This document shows, piece by piece, positions 1 to 9,025 of a DNA stretch of 64,000 bases. Below the pieces are notes generated by a model, which did no database searches, was not told the origin of the DNA, and saw only the letters and a list, made by a program, of their open reading frames with translations. Position numbers and translations under genes: made by a program. The stretch spans positions 62,001 through 126,000 of the forward strand of contig JAFWLF010000006.1 in the NCBI GenBank assembly GCA_017511185.1, in the 5' to 3' direction. This DNA is from RGIG5612 sp017511185. GTDB lineage: Bacteria > Bacillota > Clostridia > Lachnospirales > Lachnospiraceae. The first letter of the stretch is position 1. Each line of letters opens with the position of its first letter.

Positions 1-1
1 C

Positions 2-598
2 CTAAGGGAACAAGGAATATTTGAGCGGTATCCGAAAGAGAAATCGCGTTACTATGTAAAGGTTCCGGCGTTCTCTTTCTCCAAACTGAGGGGTATGGAC
101 GCATATCTGTCTCCTGAAATGAAATCCACCGGAGAGGCGATCGGATATGATAAGCAGCTGCATCGTGCGGCTTACAAGGCCCTGATCGCATCCGGCCTGT
201 CACTGCCAAACTATGGGACGGTTCTGGTTAGCGTAGCAGATGAAGATAAAGAAGAAACGGTGCCGCTGATCCGCAGGTTTTACAATATGGGATTTAATAT
301 CGAAGCCACCTCCCTGACAGGAGAGGTTTTGAAGAATCACGGGATCCGTACAAGGATCCGCCATAAGATGAGCGAGGGAAGCGAAGAAGTTCTGGATTCA
401 ATCCGGGCAGGGTACGTTAGTTATGTGATCAACACCCGGGCGATCCTTTCCGGGGTGCATTATGGCGATGGAGTGGAGATCCGCCGCTGTGCGGCACAGA
501 ATAACATTACGATGCTGACATCTTTGGATACGGTGCGCATGGTGCTCGATGTTCTGGAAGAAGGTACGATGGGTGTTTCCACCATTGATGAGGAATAA
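2..598 (+). CDS. carB: Carbamoyl-phosphate synthase large subunit, C-terminal part (5' truncated by window edge)
   Basis: Only the last ~198 codons are inside the window; the frame is open from base 2. The product makes carbamoyl phosphate from bicarbonate, ammonia and ATP for pyrimidines and arginine. The visible part holds the end of the second ATP-grasp domain, with the typical stretch FSKLRGMDAYLSPEMKSTGE, followed by the MGS-like allosteric domain (TVLVSVADEDK, then GFNIEATSLTGEVL and YVINT). The first in-frame ATG (base 95) lies inside the conserved domain and is not a start. The gene ends 15 bases before dapF, which has its own GGAGG site in the gap. Assignment is firm. Confidence 0.95.
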   Translation, partial: LREQGIFERYPKEKSRYYVKVPAFSFSKLRGMDAYLSPEMKSTGEAIGYDKQLHRAAYKALIASGLSLPNYGTVLVSVADEDKEETVPLIRRFYNMGFNIEATSLTGEVLKNHGIRTRIRHKMSEGSEEVLDSIRAGYVSYVINTRAILSGVHYGDGVEIRRCAAQNNITMLTSLDTVRMVLDVLEEGTMGVSTIDEE

Positions 599-613
599 AG
601 GAGGAAGAAATAA

Positions 614-1402
614 ATGCATTTCACAAAGATGCACGGGTTAGGAAATGATTATCTGTATGTGTACGGGGAAGTGCCGGAAAATATTGCCGAACTGTCCAGA
701 CGGCTGTCTGATCGTCATTTTGGAGTAGGATCAGATGGCATGATCTATATTTCTCCATCCACACAAGCCGATTTCAAAATGCGGATCTTTAATGCAGATG
801 GAAGTGAAGGAATGATGTGCGGAAACGGGATCCGCTGTGTCGGAAAATATGTTTACGATAAGGGATACACGGATAAAACAAATCTGACAATTGAGACGCT
901 TTCCGGAAACAAAACTCTTCGTATGCAGGTTTTGAGTGGAAAAGTGAAAGAAGTTACCGTTGATATGGGAACTGCAGAAGCCGGAAAAGATATAAAACTG
1001 AATCTGAATGGAACAAAAGTTTTCTGTACACCGGTATCTGTCGGAAATCCGCATGCAGTCCTCTTTGTGGATGCAATTGATGAGGTGCCGGTTGCAGAAC
1101 TGGGGCCGGTCATTGAAAAAAATGCCGTCTTTCCAGGCGGGGTGAATGTGGAGTTTGTACAGGTGATTTCTGAACAGGAGCTTCGCATGAGAGTCTGGGA
1201 GCGCGGCAGCGGAATCACCATGGCCTGCGGGACGGGTGCCTGTGCTGCCGTTGCGGCAGCAATTCAAAAAGGATATTGTCATTTCCGCACACCGGTATCT
1301 GTCCGATTGGATGGAGGAGTGCTGGAAATTCAGATTACAAAAGACCATTCTGTCACAATGAGCGGACCTGCAGAAACCGTTTTTGAAGGAGATGTGCTAT
1401 GA
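614..1402 (+). CDS. dapF: Diaminopimelate epimerase
   Basis: Converts LL- to meso-diaminopimelate for lysine and peptidoglycan in the cytoplasm. At 262 residues it has the family length. The two catalytic cysteines sit in MMCGNGIRC (Cys69) and MACGTGAC (Cys205), and the N-terminal MHGLGNDY motif is present. A GGAGGAAG site lies just upstream of the ATG. The stop codon overlaps the start of dapL by four bases (ATGA), so the two are translationally coupled. The pairing with dapL indicates the short aminotransferase route of lysine synthesis. Confidence 0.96.
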   Translation: MHFTKMHGLGNDYLYVYGEVPENIAELSRRLSDRHFGVGSDGMIYISPSTQADFKMRIFNADGSEGMMCGNGIRCVGKYVYDKGYTDKTNLTIETLSGNKTLRMQVLSGKVKEVTVDMGTAEAGKDIKLNLNGTKVFCTPVSVGNPHAVLFVDAIDEVPVAELGPVIEKNAVFPGGVNVEFVQVISEQELRMRVWERGSGITMACGTGACAAVAAAIQKGYCHFRTPVSVRLDGGVLEIQITKDHSVTMSGPAETVFEGDVL

Positions 1403-2586
1403 TTACCCCAAACATGCATTATGCCGACCTGAAAGATTCCTACTTGTTTTATCATATTGCGCAGAAGACGAATGCCTATCTGGAGGCAAATCCAGGAAAA
1501 CACCTGTACCGCATGGGGATAGGAGATGTTTCTCTGCCGCTTTGCGACGCAGTCATTAAAGCCCTCCACGAAGCGGTAGATGATCAGGCGGATAAAGAGC
1601 GCTTTCATGGATATATGCCCGAATGCGGCGCGCCGTTTCTTAGAGAGATCATTCAGGATCATTATCATAAGCGGGGGATCGACCTGGCATATGAAGAAGT
1701 ATTTGTATCCAGTGGAGCCAGTGATGAACTGGGAGATATCCTGGACTTGTTTGACAAATCCTCCTCGGCGCTGGTCATCGAACCGGCATACCCGGCATAC
1801 GTTGATGCGAATGTAATCGCTGGAAGAAAGATCATCCATTTAGCCTCGGGGAAAGTGAACGGTTTTCTGCCTGAACCGGATGAGGAGACAAAGGCAGACC
1901 TGATCTATATCTGCTCACCGAACAATCCGACCGGAGCAGTTTTTGACAAAGCAAAACTGCAGCGCTGGGTGGATTATGCCAATGCCAATGGTTCAGTGAT
2001 CCTGTTTGATGCAGCATATGAAGCATTTATCGAGGATGACTCCTTACCGCACAGCATTTTTGAAATAGAGGGAGCAAAGACCTGTGCGATCGAAATCTGC
2101 TCACTTTCAAAAACGGCAGGCTTTACCGGAACACGTCTGGGATATACAGTCATCCCGAAAGACCTGGTTCGGAATGGAATGTGCTTTAATGAAATGTGGA
2201 TTCGCAACCGGACAACAAAAACAAATGGGGTTTCCTATATTATCCAAAAAGGAGGAGCAGCCGTCTTTACAGAAGAAGGGCAGCGTCAGATCAGGGAAAA
2301 TATACAGGTATATAAAAACAATGCAAAAACATTGATGGGGGCACTGGATCAGCTTGGAATCTGGTACTGCGGAGGAAAGAATGCGCCATATATCTGGCTG
2401 CAATGCCCAAAAGGTTTGGGAAGCTGGGAATTCTTCGATTATCTGCTGCAGGAGATACAGGTCGTTGGAACACCAGGGGAAGGATTTGGAGCCTGCGGCG
2501 AAGGATATTTCCGTTTCTCAACATTTGGCAGTCCGGAAGATACGCAGGAAGCAGCAAAACGACTGGTTCATTTATTGGAAAAATAA
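1399..2586 (+). CDS. dapL: LL-diaminopimelate aminotransferase
   Basis: PLP-dependent class I/II aminotransferase that forms LL-diaminopimelate directly from tetrahydrodipicolinate and glutamate, bypassing the acylated intermediates. The product is 395 residues. The PLP lysine is Lys238 in SLSKTAGFTGTRLG, and the SPNNPTGAVFD and YPAYVDAN substrate/cofactor motifs are clear. It overlaps dapF by four bases, and dapF acts on its product. Other class I aminotransferases share this fold, but the dapF context and the near N-terminal motif YRMGIGDVSLPL support dapL. The next gene, glmS, starts 51 bases downstream. Confidence 0.92.
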   Translation: MITPNMHYADLKDSYLFYHIAQKTNAYLEANPGKHLYRMGIGDVSLPLCDAVIKALHEAVDDQADKERFHGYMPECGAPFLREIIQDHYHKRGIDLAYEEVFVSSGASDELGDILDLFDKSSSALVIEPAYPAYVDANVIAGRKIIHLASGKVNGFLPEPDEETKADLIYICSPNNPTGAVFDKAKLQRWVDYANANGSVILFDAAYEAFIEDDSLPHSIFEIEGAKTCAIEICSLSKTAGFTGTRLGYTVIPKDLVRNGMCFNEMWIRNRTTKTNGVSYIIQKGGAAVFTEEGQRQIRENIQVYKNNAKTLMGALDQLGIWYCGGKNAPYIWLQCPKGLGSWEFFDYLLQEIQVVGTPGEGFGACGEGYFRFSTFGSPEDTQEAAKRLVHLLEK

Positions 2587-2637
2587 GCCAAAGCCTGATG
2601 GCGCGGCAAAAAGATATATTAATTACAGAGGTATGAT

Positions 2638-4461
2638 ATGTGTGGAATAGTAGGATTTACAGGAAAACAAAGCGCAGCACCAATTCTTTTGGATGGGCTG
2701 AAAAAACTGGAATATCGCGGATATGATTCGGCCGGCATTGCGGTCATGGATCAGGCTCAGATCGATGTTGTTAAGGTGACAGGGCGGATCGCAAATCTGT
2801 GTGAAAAAACAAAGGATGGTGAGGCTGTACCGGGAACATGCGGCATCGGGCATACCCGCTGGGCGACACATGGGGCACCGACGGAAGAAAATGCGCACCC
2901 GCATCTTTCCAATGACGGCCGGTTTGCAGTTGTGCATAACGGCATCATCGAAAACTATATCGCACTGCGCGAGGAGCTGATCAAAGACGGCTATCATTTT
3001 GATAGTGAGACTGATACAGAGGTCATTGTTCATCTGATTGAAATGTATTATGAGGGGGACATGCGCGAAGCACTGATCAGAGCAACAAACCGTTTGCGCG
3101 GATCTTATGCTCTTGGTGTGATCTGCACAGAGGAACCGGGAAAGATCTATGCTGTCAGAGAAGCCAGTCCTTTAATCTTAGGTGTTGGTGTCGGGGAAAA
3201 CTTTTTTGCATCCGATGTCACAGCGCTTGTGAACTATACAAGAAATGTGATCTATCTGGAGGACGGCGAGTTTGCTGAGCTGACAGAAGAATCTGTCCGA
3301 ATCTTTGATGTTCTGGGGAAAACGATCGATAAAAAAGTGACACGCATCCTTTGGGATGTGCAGGCAGCAGAAAAAGGCGGCTATGAACACTTCATGCTCA
3401 AAGAGATCATGGAGCAGCCGGGTGCGGTCAAAGCAACGATTGCTCCGCGTATCCGGGATGGGAAAGTCTTTTTTGAAGAATTAAACATAACGCAGGATGA
3501 CCTGAAGAAGGTCCGTAAGATTGTGATCACGGCCTGCGGTTCTGCTTACTATGCGGGCTGCTCCGGAAAATATGTGATCGAAAAGCTGGCTCGGATCCCG
3601 GTCGAGGTAGAACTGGCCAGTGAGCTGAGGTACAGTGATCCGCTGATCGATGAGCATACATTGCTGATCGTCATTTCTCAATCCGGAGAGACGGCAGATA
3701 CCATTGCGGCAATGAAAGAATGTAAAGCCAGAGGCGCAAGGACACTGGCTATTGTTAATGTGGTGGGAAGTACAGTTGCAACACTGGCGGATGATACCGT
3801 ATATACCTGGGCGGGTCCGGAGATTGCGGTCGCAACTACAAAAGGTTTTACCACTCAGGTTGCGGTGCTTTATCTTCTGGCCATGCATTTTGCAGATAAG
3901 CTGGGACGCCTGCAGGAGAAAGAGGCACACCTTCTCAAAGTGCTGGAGTCGCTGCCTCGTAAGATCCAGCAGGCCATCGATATGAATGCACAGATCCCGG
4001 AACTGGCAAAGAAATACCATTCCAGCAAATCGTTATTCTTTATCGGGCGGAATACAGACTATGCCATTGCGCTGGAAGGGGCCCTGAAAATGAAGGAGAT
4101 CTCCTATCTGCATGCAGAATCCTATGCAGCTGGTGAACTGAAGCATGGTACCATCGCGCTGATCGAAGATCATCAGCCGGTCATCGCGGTATGCTGCAAT
4201 CCAACCATTATGGAAAAAACACTCAGTAATATAGTAGAGGTGAAATCCCGCGGCGCGGAAGTGCTGGCATTGACGTTCCGGAACAACCAGAAGATTCTGT
4301 CAGCAGCAGATGACTTTCTGTTCATTCCAGAGGTTGATCCGGTCTTCTCTGCGGTCGTGGAGATCATTCCGTTACAGCTCCTTGCTTATTATGTAGCGAA
4401 AGAAAACGGCTGTGACATCGATAAACCAAAGAATCTTGCAAAATCGGTAACTGTAGAATAA
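2638..4461 (+). CDS. glmS: Glutamine--fructose-6-phosphate aminotransferase (isomerizing)
   Basis: Makes glucosamine 6-phosphate, the first step to UDP-GlcNAc. The 607-residue product has an N-terminal class II glutamine amidotransferase domain starting MCGIVGFTG (catalytic Cys2, exposed after Met removal) and two SIS isomerase domains, the first with VITACGSAYYAG and ISQSGETADT, the second with FFIGRNTDYAIALEGALKMKEISY. It ends with the usual KPKNLAKSVTVE tail. An AGAGG site precedes the ATG. The 51-base gap to dapL is too short to hold the glmS ribozyme found in some Firmicutes, so control is probably through the upstream operon. Confidence 0.97.
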   Translation: MCGIVGFTGKQSAAPILLDGLKKLEYRGYDSAGIAVMDQAQIDVVKVTGRIANLCEKTKDGEAVPGTCGIGHTRWATHGAPTEENAHPHLSNDGRFAVVHNGIIENYIALREELIKDGYHFDSETDTEVIVHLIEMYYEGDMREALIRATNRLRGSYALGVICTEEPGKIYAVREASPLILGVGVGENFFASDVTALVNYTRNVIYLEDGEFAELTEESVRIFDVLGKTIDKKVTRILWDVQAAEKGGYEHFMLKEIMEQPGAVKATIAPRIRDGKVFFEELNITQDDLKKVRKIVITACGSAYYAGCSGKYVIEKLARIPVEVELASELRYSDPLIDEHTLLIVISQSGETADTIAAMKECKARGARTLAIVNVVGSTVATLADDTVYTWAGPEIAVATTKGFTTQVAVLYLLAMHFADKLGRLQEKEAHLLKVLESLPRKIQQAIDMNAQIPELAKKYHSSKSLFFIGRNTDYAIALEGALKMKEISYLHAESYAAGELKHGTIALIEDHQPVIAVCCNPTIMEKTLSNIVEVKSRGAEVLALTFRNNQKILSAADDFLFIPEVDPVFSAVVEIIPLQLLAYYVAKENGCDIDKPKNLAKSVTVE

Positions 4462-4491
4462 AAGACAAAGCCTTTGGGGGAGGCAAAAGCG

Positions 4492-6105
4492 ATGACAAAG
4501 TATATTTTTGTGACCGGCGGCGTGGTTTCCGGTCTGGGAAAAGGAATTACGGCGGCATCTTTGGGAAGACTATTGAAGGCGCGAGGCATGAAAGTGGCCG
4601 CACAGAAACTGGATCCATATATCAATGTAGATCCGGGAACGATGAGCCCGTATCAGCACGGAGAGGTTTATGTAACGGAAGACGGAGCAGAAACCGATCT
4701 GGATCTCGGTCATTATGAGCGGTTTATTGATGAGGATCTGAACAAATACTCCAATCTCACCACCGGCAAAGTCTATTGGAACGTATTAAATAAAGAGCGC
4801 CGGGGAGAGTATCTGGGATCCACGGTGCAGGTCATACCGCACATCACCAATGAGATTAAGGAATTCGTTTACCGTGTCGGAAAAAAGACCAACGCGGATG
4901 TTGTGATCACAGAGATTGGCGGCACCATTGGTGATATCGAGTCGCAGCCATTTATTGAAGCGGTGCGTCAGATCTCTCTGGAGGTAGGCCGCGAGAACAG
5001 CCTGTTTATCCATGTGACGCTGGTTCCGTACTTGAGTGGTTCTGAGGAACACAAATCCAAACCGACACAGCATTCTGTAAAAGAACTGCAGGGCATGGGC
5101 ATCAATCCGAACATCATCGTGCTGCGATGCGACCGGCCGCTGGAGGAATCCATCTTCCAGAAGATCGCATTGTTCTGCAATGTGAAACAGGATTGCGTCA
5201 TAGAAAATATAACGGTGCCAAATCTCTACGAAGCACCGTTGATGCTGGAGAAATCAAACTTTTCGGATGTGGTCTGCCGGGAACTGCAGATCGATGCGCC
5301 AAAACCGGATCTTGCCGAATGGGAAGAAATGGTCGACCGCATCAACGGCCAGCGGACACATTGTGTAGAAATCGGACTGGTCGGGAAATATGTCGGACTG
5401 CATGATGCGTACCTTTCTGTAGCAGAAGCACTGCATCACGCCGGCTTTTATCATAATGTGCATATCAATATCCACTGGATCGATTCCGAACAGATCCGTC
5501 CGGAGAATGTGGAAGAGATCCTTTCCGGGCTGGACGGGATCATTGTGCCAGGTGGTTTTGGCAGCCGCGGGATTGAGGGCATGATCCTTGCAGCGCAGTA
5601 TGCAAGGGAAAAAGATATTCCGTATTTTGGCATTTGTCTCGGTATGCAGATAGAGGTAATTGAGTTTGCCCGGAATGTGGCAGGTATTGCAGACGCAAAT
5701 TCCGGTGAATTTGATGAGCAGTGTCAGCATAAAGTGATTGATTTTATGCCGGGACAGAGTGAAGATATAGATAAGGGCGGTACCCTTCGGCTTGGCGCTT
5801 ATCCATGTGAGATCCAGCCGGGGACAAAAATGGAGCAGTGCTATCAGATGACATCTATCAGCGAAAGGCATCGCCACCGTTATGAATTCAACAATGATTA
5901 CCGGGAGAAGCTGCAGGAGTGCGGGCTTGTGCTCAGCGGTATTTCTCCGGACGGAAAACTGGTTGAAACCGTAGAACTAACAGACAGGGACTTCTTTGTC
6001 GGTGTGCAGTATCATCCGGAGTTTAAGAGCCGCCCGAACCGGCCGCAGCCGCTGTTTCTCGGATTTATCGGCGCGGCAAAAAATCGTGCGGAAAGAAGGA
6101 TCTAA
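4492..6105 (+). CDS. pyrG: CTP synthase
   Basis: Aminates UTP to CTP using glutamine. The 537-residue product begins MTKYIFVTGGVVSGLGKG, the synthetase P-loop, and carries a C-terminal class I glutamine amidotransferase with nucleophile Cys382 in FGICLGMQ and the VQYHPEFKSRP catalytic His-Glu. A TTG at 4474 is in frame, but the ATG at 4492 is preferred because GGGGGAGG at 4477-4484 sits at the right distance and the protein then starts as the family does. The stop overlaps the next ATG by one base (TAATG). Confidence 0.96.
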   Translation: MTKYIFVTGGVVSGLGKGITAASLGRLLKARGMKVAAQKLDPYINVDPGTMSPYQHGEVYVTEDGAETDLDLGHYERFIDEDLNKYSNLTTGKVYWNVLNKERRGEYLGSTVQVIPHITNEIKEFVYRVGKKTNADVVITEIGGTIGDIESQPFIEAVRQISLEVGRENSLFIHVTLVPYLSGSEEHKSKPTQHSVKELQGMGINPNIIVLRCDRPLEESIFQKIALFCNVKQDCVIENITVPNLYEAPLMLEKSNFSDVVCRELQIDAPKPDLAEWEEMVDRINGQRTHCVEIGLVGKYVGLHDAYLSVAEALHHAGFYHNVHINIHWIDSEQIRPENVEEILSGLDGIIVPGGFGSRGIEGMILAAQYAREKDIPYFGICLGMQIEVIEFARNVAGIADANSGEFDEQCQHKVIDFMPGQSEDIDKGGTLRLGAYPCEIQPGTKMEQCYQMTSISERHRHRYEFNNDYREKLQECGLVLSGISPDGKLVETVELTDRDFFVGVQYHPEFKSRPNRPQPLFLGFIGAAKNRAERRI

Positions 6106-6941
6106 TGATTGGAGTGATCGATGTCGGAGGCGGCATGCGCGGTATTTACGGAGCCGGCGTGCTGGATCGGTGTCTGGATGACAAAGTCGCCTTTGACTGC
6201 TGCATTGGCATCTCTGCCGGAGCGGCAAACGTTCTGGCTTTTTTGGCCAAGCAGCGGGGAAGAGATTATAAGTTTTTCTATGACTATTCCTTCCGGAAGC
6301 GCTATATGAGCATCTGGAACTTTTTCATCGGCCATCGTCTTTTCAATCTGGACTATGTATATGACACCCTTTCCGGAAGCAAAGGAGAGAACCCGCTGGA
6401 TTACCCGACGCTGGCCAAATATCAGGGGATCGTCAATATTGTTACCACGGATGGTGTCACCGGGAAGCCGGTATACTTTACGCTGGATGATCTGCATCAG
6501 GATGATTACGAAGTAGTCAAAGCCTCCTGTGCGCTCCCGTTTTTCTGCAATCCGCAGAAAGTATACGGAAAACAATATTTTGATGGCGGTGTATCTGATC
6601 CGGTTCCGCTGGAAAGAGCCTTTGAACTGGGCTGCGACAAAGTCGTTTTGATTCTGACCAAACCAAAAGATTTGCGGAGAACATCTGAAAAGGATGACAG
6701 AGGCGTCAAACTGATCAGACGGAAATATCCGGAAGTGGCAAAAACACTGCATAAACGGGCGGAAACTTACAACCGTGCGGTAGATCGAGCGATCGAACTG
6801 GAAAAAGAAGGAAAGGTCCTGATCGTTGCACCGGATGACACCTGCGGTGTAGATACAACCAAGAAAACCAAAGAAGGCCTGCAGGCTTTATACGAAAAAG
6901 GCCTGGCAGACGGCGCAGCGATCCGCGATTTTGTCAGATAG
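6105..6941 (+). CDS. Patatin-like phospholipase family protein
   Basis: Putative serine lipid acyl hydrolase of the bacterial patatin/RssA type, 278 residues. The glycine-rich oxyanion stretch is VGGGMRGIYGAG, the nucleophile serine lies in GISAG (G-x-S-x-G), and the catalytic aspartate lies in YFDGGVSDPVP (DGG/A motif), so the Ser-Asp dyad is intact. No signal peptide or membrane segment is seen, suggesting a cytoplasmic enzyme; the substrate is unknown. It overlaps pyrG by one base and is followed by a strong terminator, so it closes the housekeeping transcription unit. Confidence 0.85.
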   Translation: MIGVIDVGGGMRGIYGAGVLDRCLDDKVAFDCCIGISAGAANVLAFLAKQRGRDYKFFYDYSFRKRYMSIWNFFIGHRLFNLDYVYDTLSGSKGENPLDYPTLAKYQGIVNIVTTDGVTGKPVYFTLDDLHQDDYEVVKASCALPFFCNPQKVYGKQYFDGGVSDPVPLERAFELGCDKVVLILTKPKDLRRTSEKDDRGVKLIRRKYPEVAKTLHKRAETYNRAVDRAIELEKEGKVLIVAPDDTCGVDTTKKTKEGLQALYEKGLADGAAIRDFVR

Positions 6942-6967
6942 CAGCTTCTGTTTTGAAACTTTTTGCG

Positions 6968-7015
6968 AAAAGGGAGTAATTTTTGATAATAAAATTACTC
7001 CCTTTTATTTTTTTT
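6968..7015 (+). terminator. Strong intrinsic terminator after the pyrG/patatin unit
   Basis: A perfect 16-bp stem (6968-6983 with 6991-7006), a 7-base loop (6984-6990) and then a T-rich tail to 7015. The stem reads AAAAGGGAGTAATTTT on the left arm. Confidence 0.93.
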
Positions 7016-7078
7016 CCCTCTATGGGAGTAATTGTGTTTTATCCATAGAATTATTAGAGGGTTTCCCATAATAAGGGA

Positions 7079-7127
7079 TTGACAAATAATGCCAACTGTA
7101 TTATTGTACTGATACAGTAATACAGTT
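7079..7127 (+). promoter_or_regulatory. Promoter with overlapping palindromic operator for the GntR operon
   Basis: The -35 TTGACA (7079-7084), a 17-bp spacer and -10 TATTGT (7102-7107). A perfect 10-bp inverted repeat, AACTGTATTA at 7094-7103 and TAATACAGTT at 7118-7127, overlaps the -10 and the transcription start. This is the expected position for an autorepressing YtrA-type GntR protein, which is the first gene downstream; the binding itself is inferred. Confidence 0.8.
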
Positions 7128-7140
7128 AAGGAGGAAATAA

Positions 7141-7503
7141 ATGGATTGGGAACTTGATAAAAAAAGACCACTCTGTCCTCAGATCTGTGAGCAGCTCTGC
7201 ATCATGATTGCCAGGGATGACCTGAAGCCGGGAGATAAGATCATGTCTGTCCGCGAAGTAGCACTTATGGCACAGGTGACACCGAACACGGTTCAGAAGT
7301 CCTATGAGCAGTTAGAGCAGCAGGGCGTCATTTATTCCAGAAGAGGCGCTGGTTGGTTTGTTTCCGAAAACCAGGAGATCGCACAGGATGTGCGGGAGCA
7401 GTATATCCGTTCCAAAACGGAAGATTATATCAAAAACATGCAGATCCTGGGACTGTCCGGAGACGAAATCGAAAAATACGTAAAGGAGTTTATCAATGAG
7501 TGA
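7141..7503 (+). CDS. GntR family transcriptional regulator (YtrA-like subfamily)
   Basis: A 120-residue regulator with the GntR winged helix (about residues 12-75; DDLKPGDKIMSVREVA, then TPNTVQKSYEQLEQQGV and the wing YSRRGAGWFV) and only a short helical tail of about 40 residues, the YtrA architecture with no ligand domain. Such proteins usually repress an ABC transporter operon that includes themselves. A GGAGG site lies just upstream of the ATG. The 3' end overlaps the ABC ATPase by eight bases. The palindrome at 7094-7127 is the likely operator. Confidence 0.92.
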   Translation: MDWELDKKRPLCPQICEQLCIMIARDDLKPGDKIMSVREVALMAQVTPNTVQKSYEQLEQQGVIYSRRGAGWFVSENQEIAQDVREQYIRSKTEDYIKNMQILGLSGDEIEKYVKEFINE

Positions 7504-8194
7504 ATTATTAAAATGCGAAAATCTTTCCAAACGCTTTGGTTCAAAGAATGCATTGGATAATGTCTCACTTTCTATAGAGCCGGGCAAGATCATAGGTCTG
7601 CTTGGACCGAATGGTGCCGGAAAGACGACCCTGATCAAAATCATCAACGGCCTGCTGACACCATCTGCAGGAACCATCCTTGTGGATGGAGAGAAAGTGG
7701 GAACAAAGACGAAGGCAAAAGTCAGCTATCTGCCGGATGTGGATTTTCTGTATCACTGGATGACGGCGGAACAGATCGTTTCCCTGTTTCAGGATTTCTT
7801 TGCAGATTTCCGTGCAGACCTGGCGTATCAGATGCTGGAGCGTCTGGGCATCAATAAAAAAGACCGCCTGAAGACCCTGTCAAAAGGAAATAAGGAAAAA
7901 ATGGCCCTGATCCTGATCATGAGCCGGAACGCATCCCTTTATGTTCTGGATGAGCCGATCGCCGGTGTGGATCCGGCCGCAAGGGACTATATCATTTCCA
8001 CGATCATTAACAACTACAATCCGGATTCGTCCGTATTGATCTCCACACATCTGATCTCGGATATTGAAGATGTGCTGGATGAGGTGATCTTCCTGAAAAA
8101 CGGACAGGTCGTTCTGCACCAGGGCGTGGATGAAATCAGAGAGCAGCACCAGAAATCAGTGGATGAACTTTTCAGGGAGGTGTTCGCATGGTAG
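7496..8194 (+). CDS. ABC transporter ATP-binding protein (ABC-2/YtrB-type)
   Basis: A 232-residue ATPase. Walker A is GPNGAGKTT, the signature is LSKGNKEKM (a variant of LSGGQ common in YtrB/drug-efflux-type ATPases), Walker B is LYVLDEPIAGVD, and the switch histidine is in ISTHLISDIEDV. It overlaps the GntR gene by eight bases and the permease by seven. The family exports peptides, drugs or lipids or takes part in the cell-envelope stress response; the substrate cannot be read from the sequence. Confidence 0.92.
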   Translation: MSELLKCENLSKRFGSKNALDNVSLSIEPGKIIGLLGPNGAGKTTLIKIINGLLTPSAGTILVDGEKVGTKTKAKVSYLPDVDFLYHWMTAEQIVSLFQDFFADFRADLAYQMLERLGINKKDRLKTLSKGNKEKMALILIMSRNASLYVLDEPIAGVDPAARDYIISTIINNYNPDSSVLISTHLISDIEDVLDEVIFLKNGQVVLHQGVDEIREQHQKSVDELFREVFAW

Positions 8195-9009
8195 GCAAAT
8201 TAATAAAATATGATTTTCAATCTTTCTTCCGGCTGCTGTTTCCGGTACAGCTGATCGTGATCGGCATCGCCGGCCTGAACCGGATCGTTCAGATCTTTGA
8301 GAATGAAACAAGTACTTATAAAACCGTTTTTATTTCTTCGATCGTTCTTCTTGTGATCGCCTGTGTGGTGGCACTGGTAATGTCCTATGTGATCGGCATT
8401 GTTCGTTTTTATCAGGGACTGTATTCCAGCGAAGGGTATCTGAGCCACTCTCTGCCGGTCACATCCACACAGCATATCTGGTCGAAACTGATCGTTTCTA
8501 TGCTGTTTGAATGCGGAACACTGCTTGCCATCTTTATTGCGGCAAACGTTGCAACGCTTGGAGAAGTTGGGGCAGAAGTGTATAAAGCGGGCGGATATCT
8601 GGCAAAAGAGCTTTTTGCGCAAGTGCATTTTAACGGCGTATTGTTTTTGATCGAATGGCTCCTGATCTTCCTTGTTGCAATGGCATCCAGCCTTCTGATA
8701 ATGTATTTCTGCATCTCGATCGGACAGCTGGTTAACCGGAAAAAGATCCTGTTAGCATTTGGTGTTTTATTTGGACTGTATATCCTTGGACAGATCCTTG
8801 CCACGATTCTGATCATCCTGGGACCGACACTCGTTAATATTGGAGTCATCAGAACGGTTCTGCAGGATCTTTTCGATTGGGCAGCAGAACACAGGATCTC
8901 AGCGATCCACATCGCATCTCTCCTGACACTTTTTGCGCAGTCGGTATTGGCCTTTGTCTACTTCCTGGTAACCGAACGGATCATGACAAAGCGGCTGAAC
9001 TTATCATAA
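8188..9009 (+). CDS. ABC-2 type transporter permease
   Basis: A 273-residue membrane protein with about six hydrophobic segments (for example residues ~15-35, ~46-72, ~107-125, ~155-178, ~188-213 and ~243-263), typical of the membrane partner of YtrB-like ATPases. The cytoplasmic loop YQGLYSSEGYLSHSLPVT is a recurrent signature of this Firmicutes permease group. It overlaps the ATPase gene by seven bases, and both are expected to form one exporter. No substrate can be inferred. Confidence 0.87.
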   Translation: MVGKLIKYDFQSFFRLLFPVQLIVIGIAGLNRIVQIFENETSTYKTVFISSIVLLVIACVVALVMSYVIGIVRFYQGLYSSEGYLSHSLPVTSTQHIWSKLIVSMLFECGTLLAIFIAANVATLGEVGAEVYKAGGYLAKELFAQVHFNGVLFLIEWLLIFLVAMASSLLIMYFCISIGQLVNRKKILLAFGVLFGLYILGQILATILIILGPTLVNIGVIRTVLQDLFDWAAEHRISAIHIASLLTLFAQSVLAFVYFLVTERIMTKRLNLS

Positions 9010-9025
9010 GAAAGGGGGTAAAAAC

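Noticed and set aside
2587..2637. Possible glmS ribozyme before glmS
   Set aside because: The gap is only 51 bases, far too short, and no conserved ribozyme core is seen.
4474..4491. TTG start for pyrG giving 543 residues
   Set aside because: The ATG at 4492 is well spaced from GGGGGAGG and gives the family N-terminus; the extra residues MGEAKA come from the ribosome-site region.
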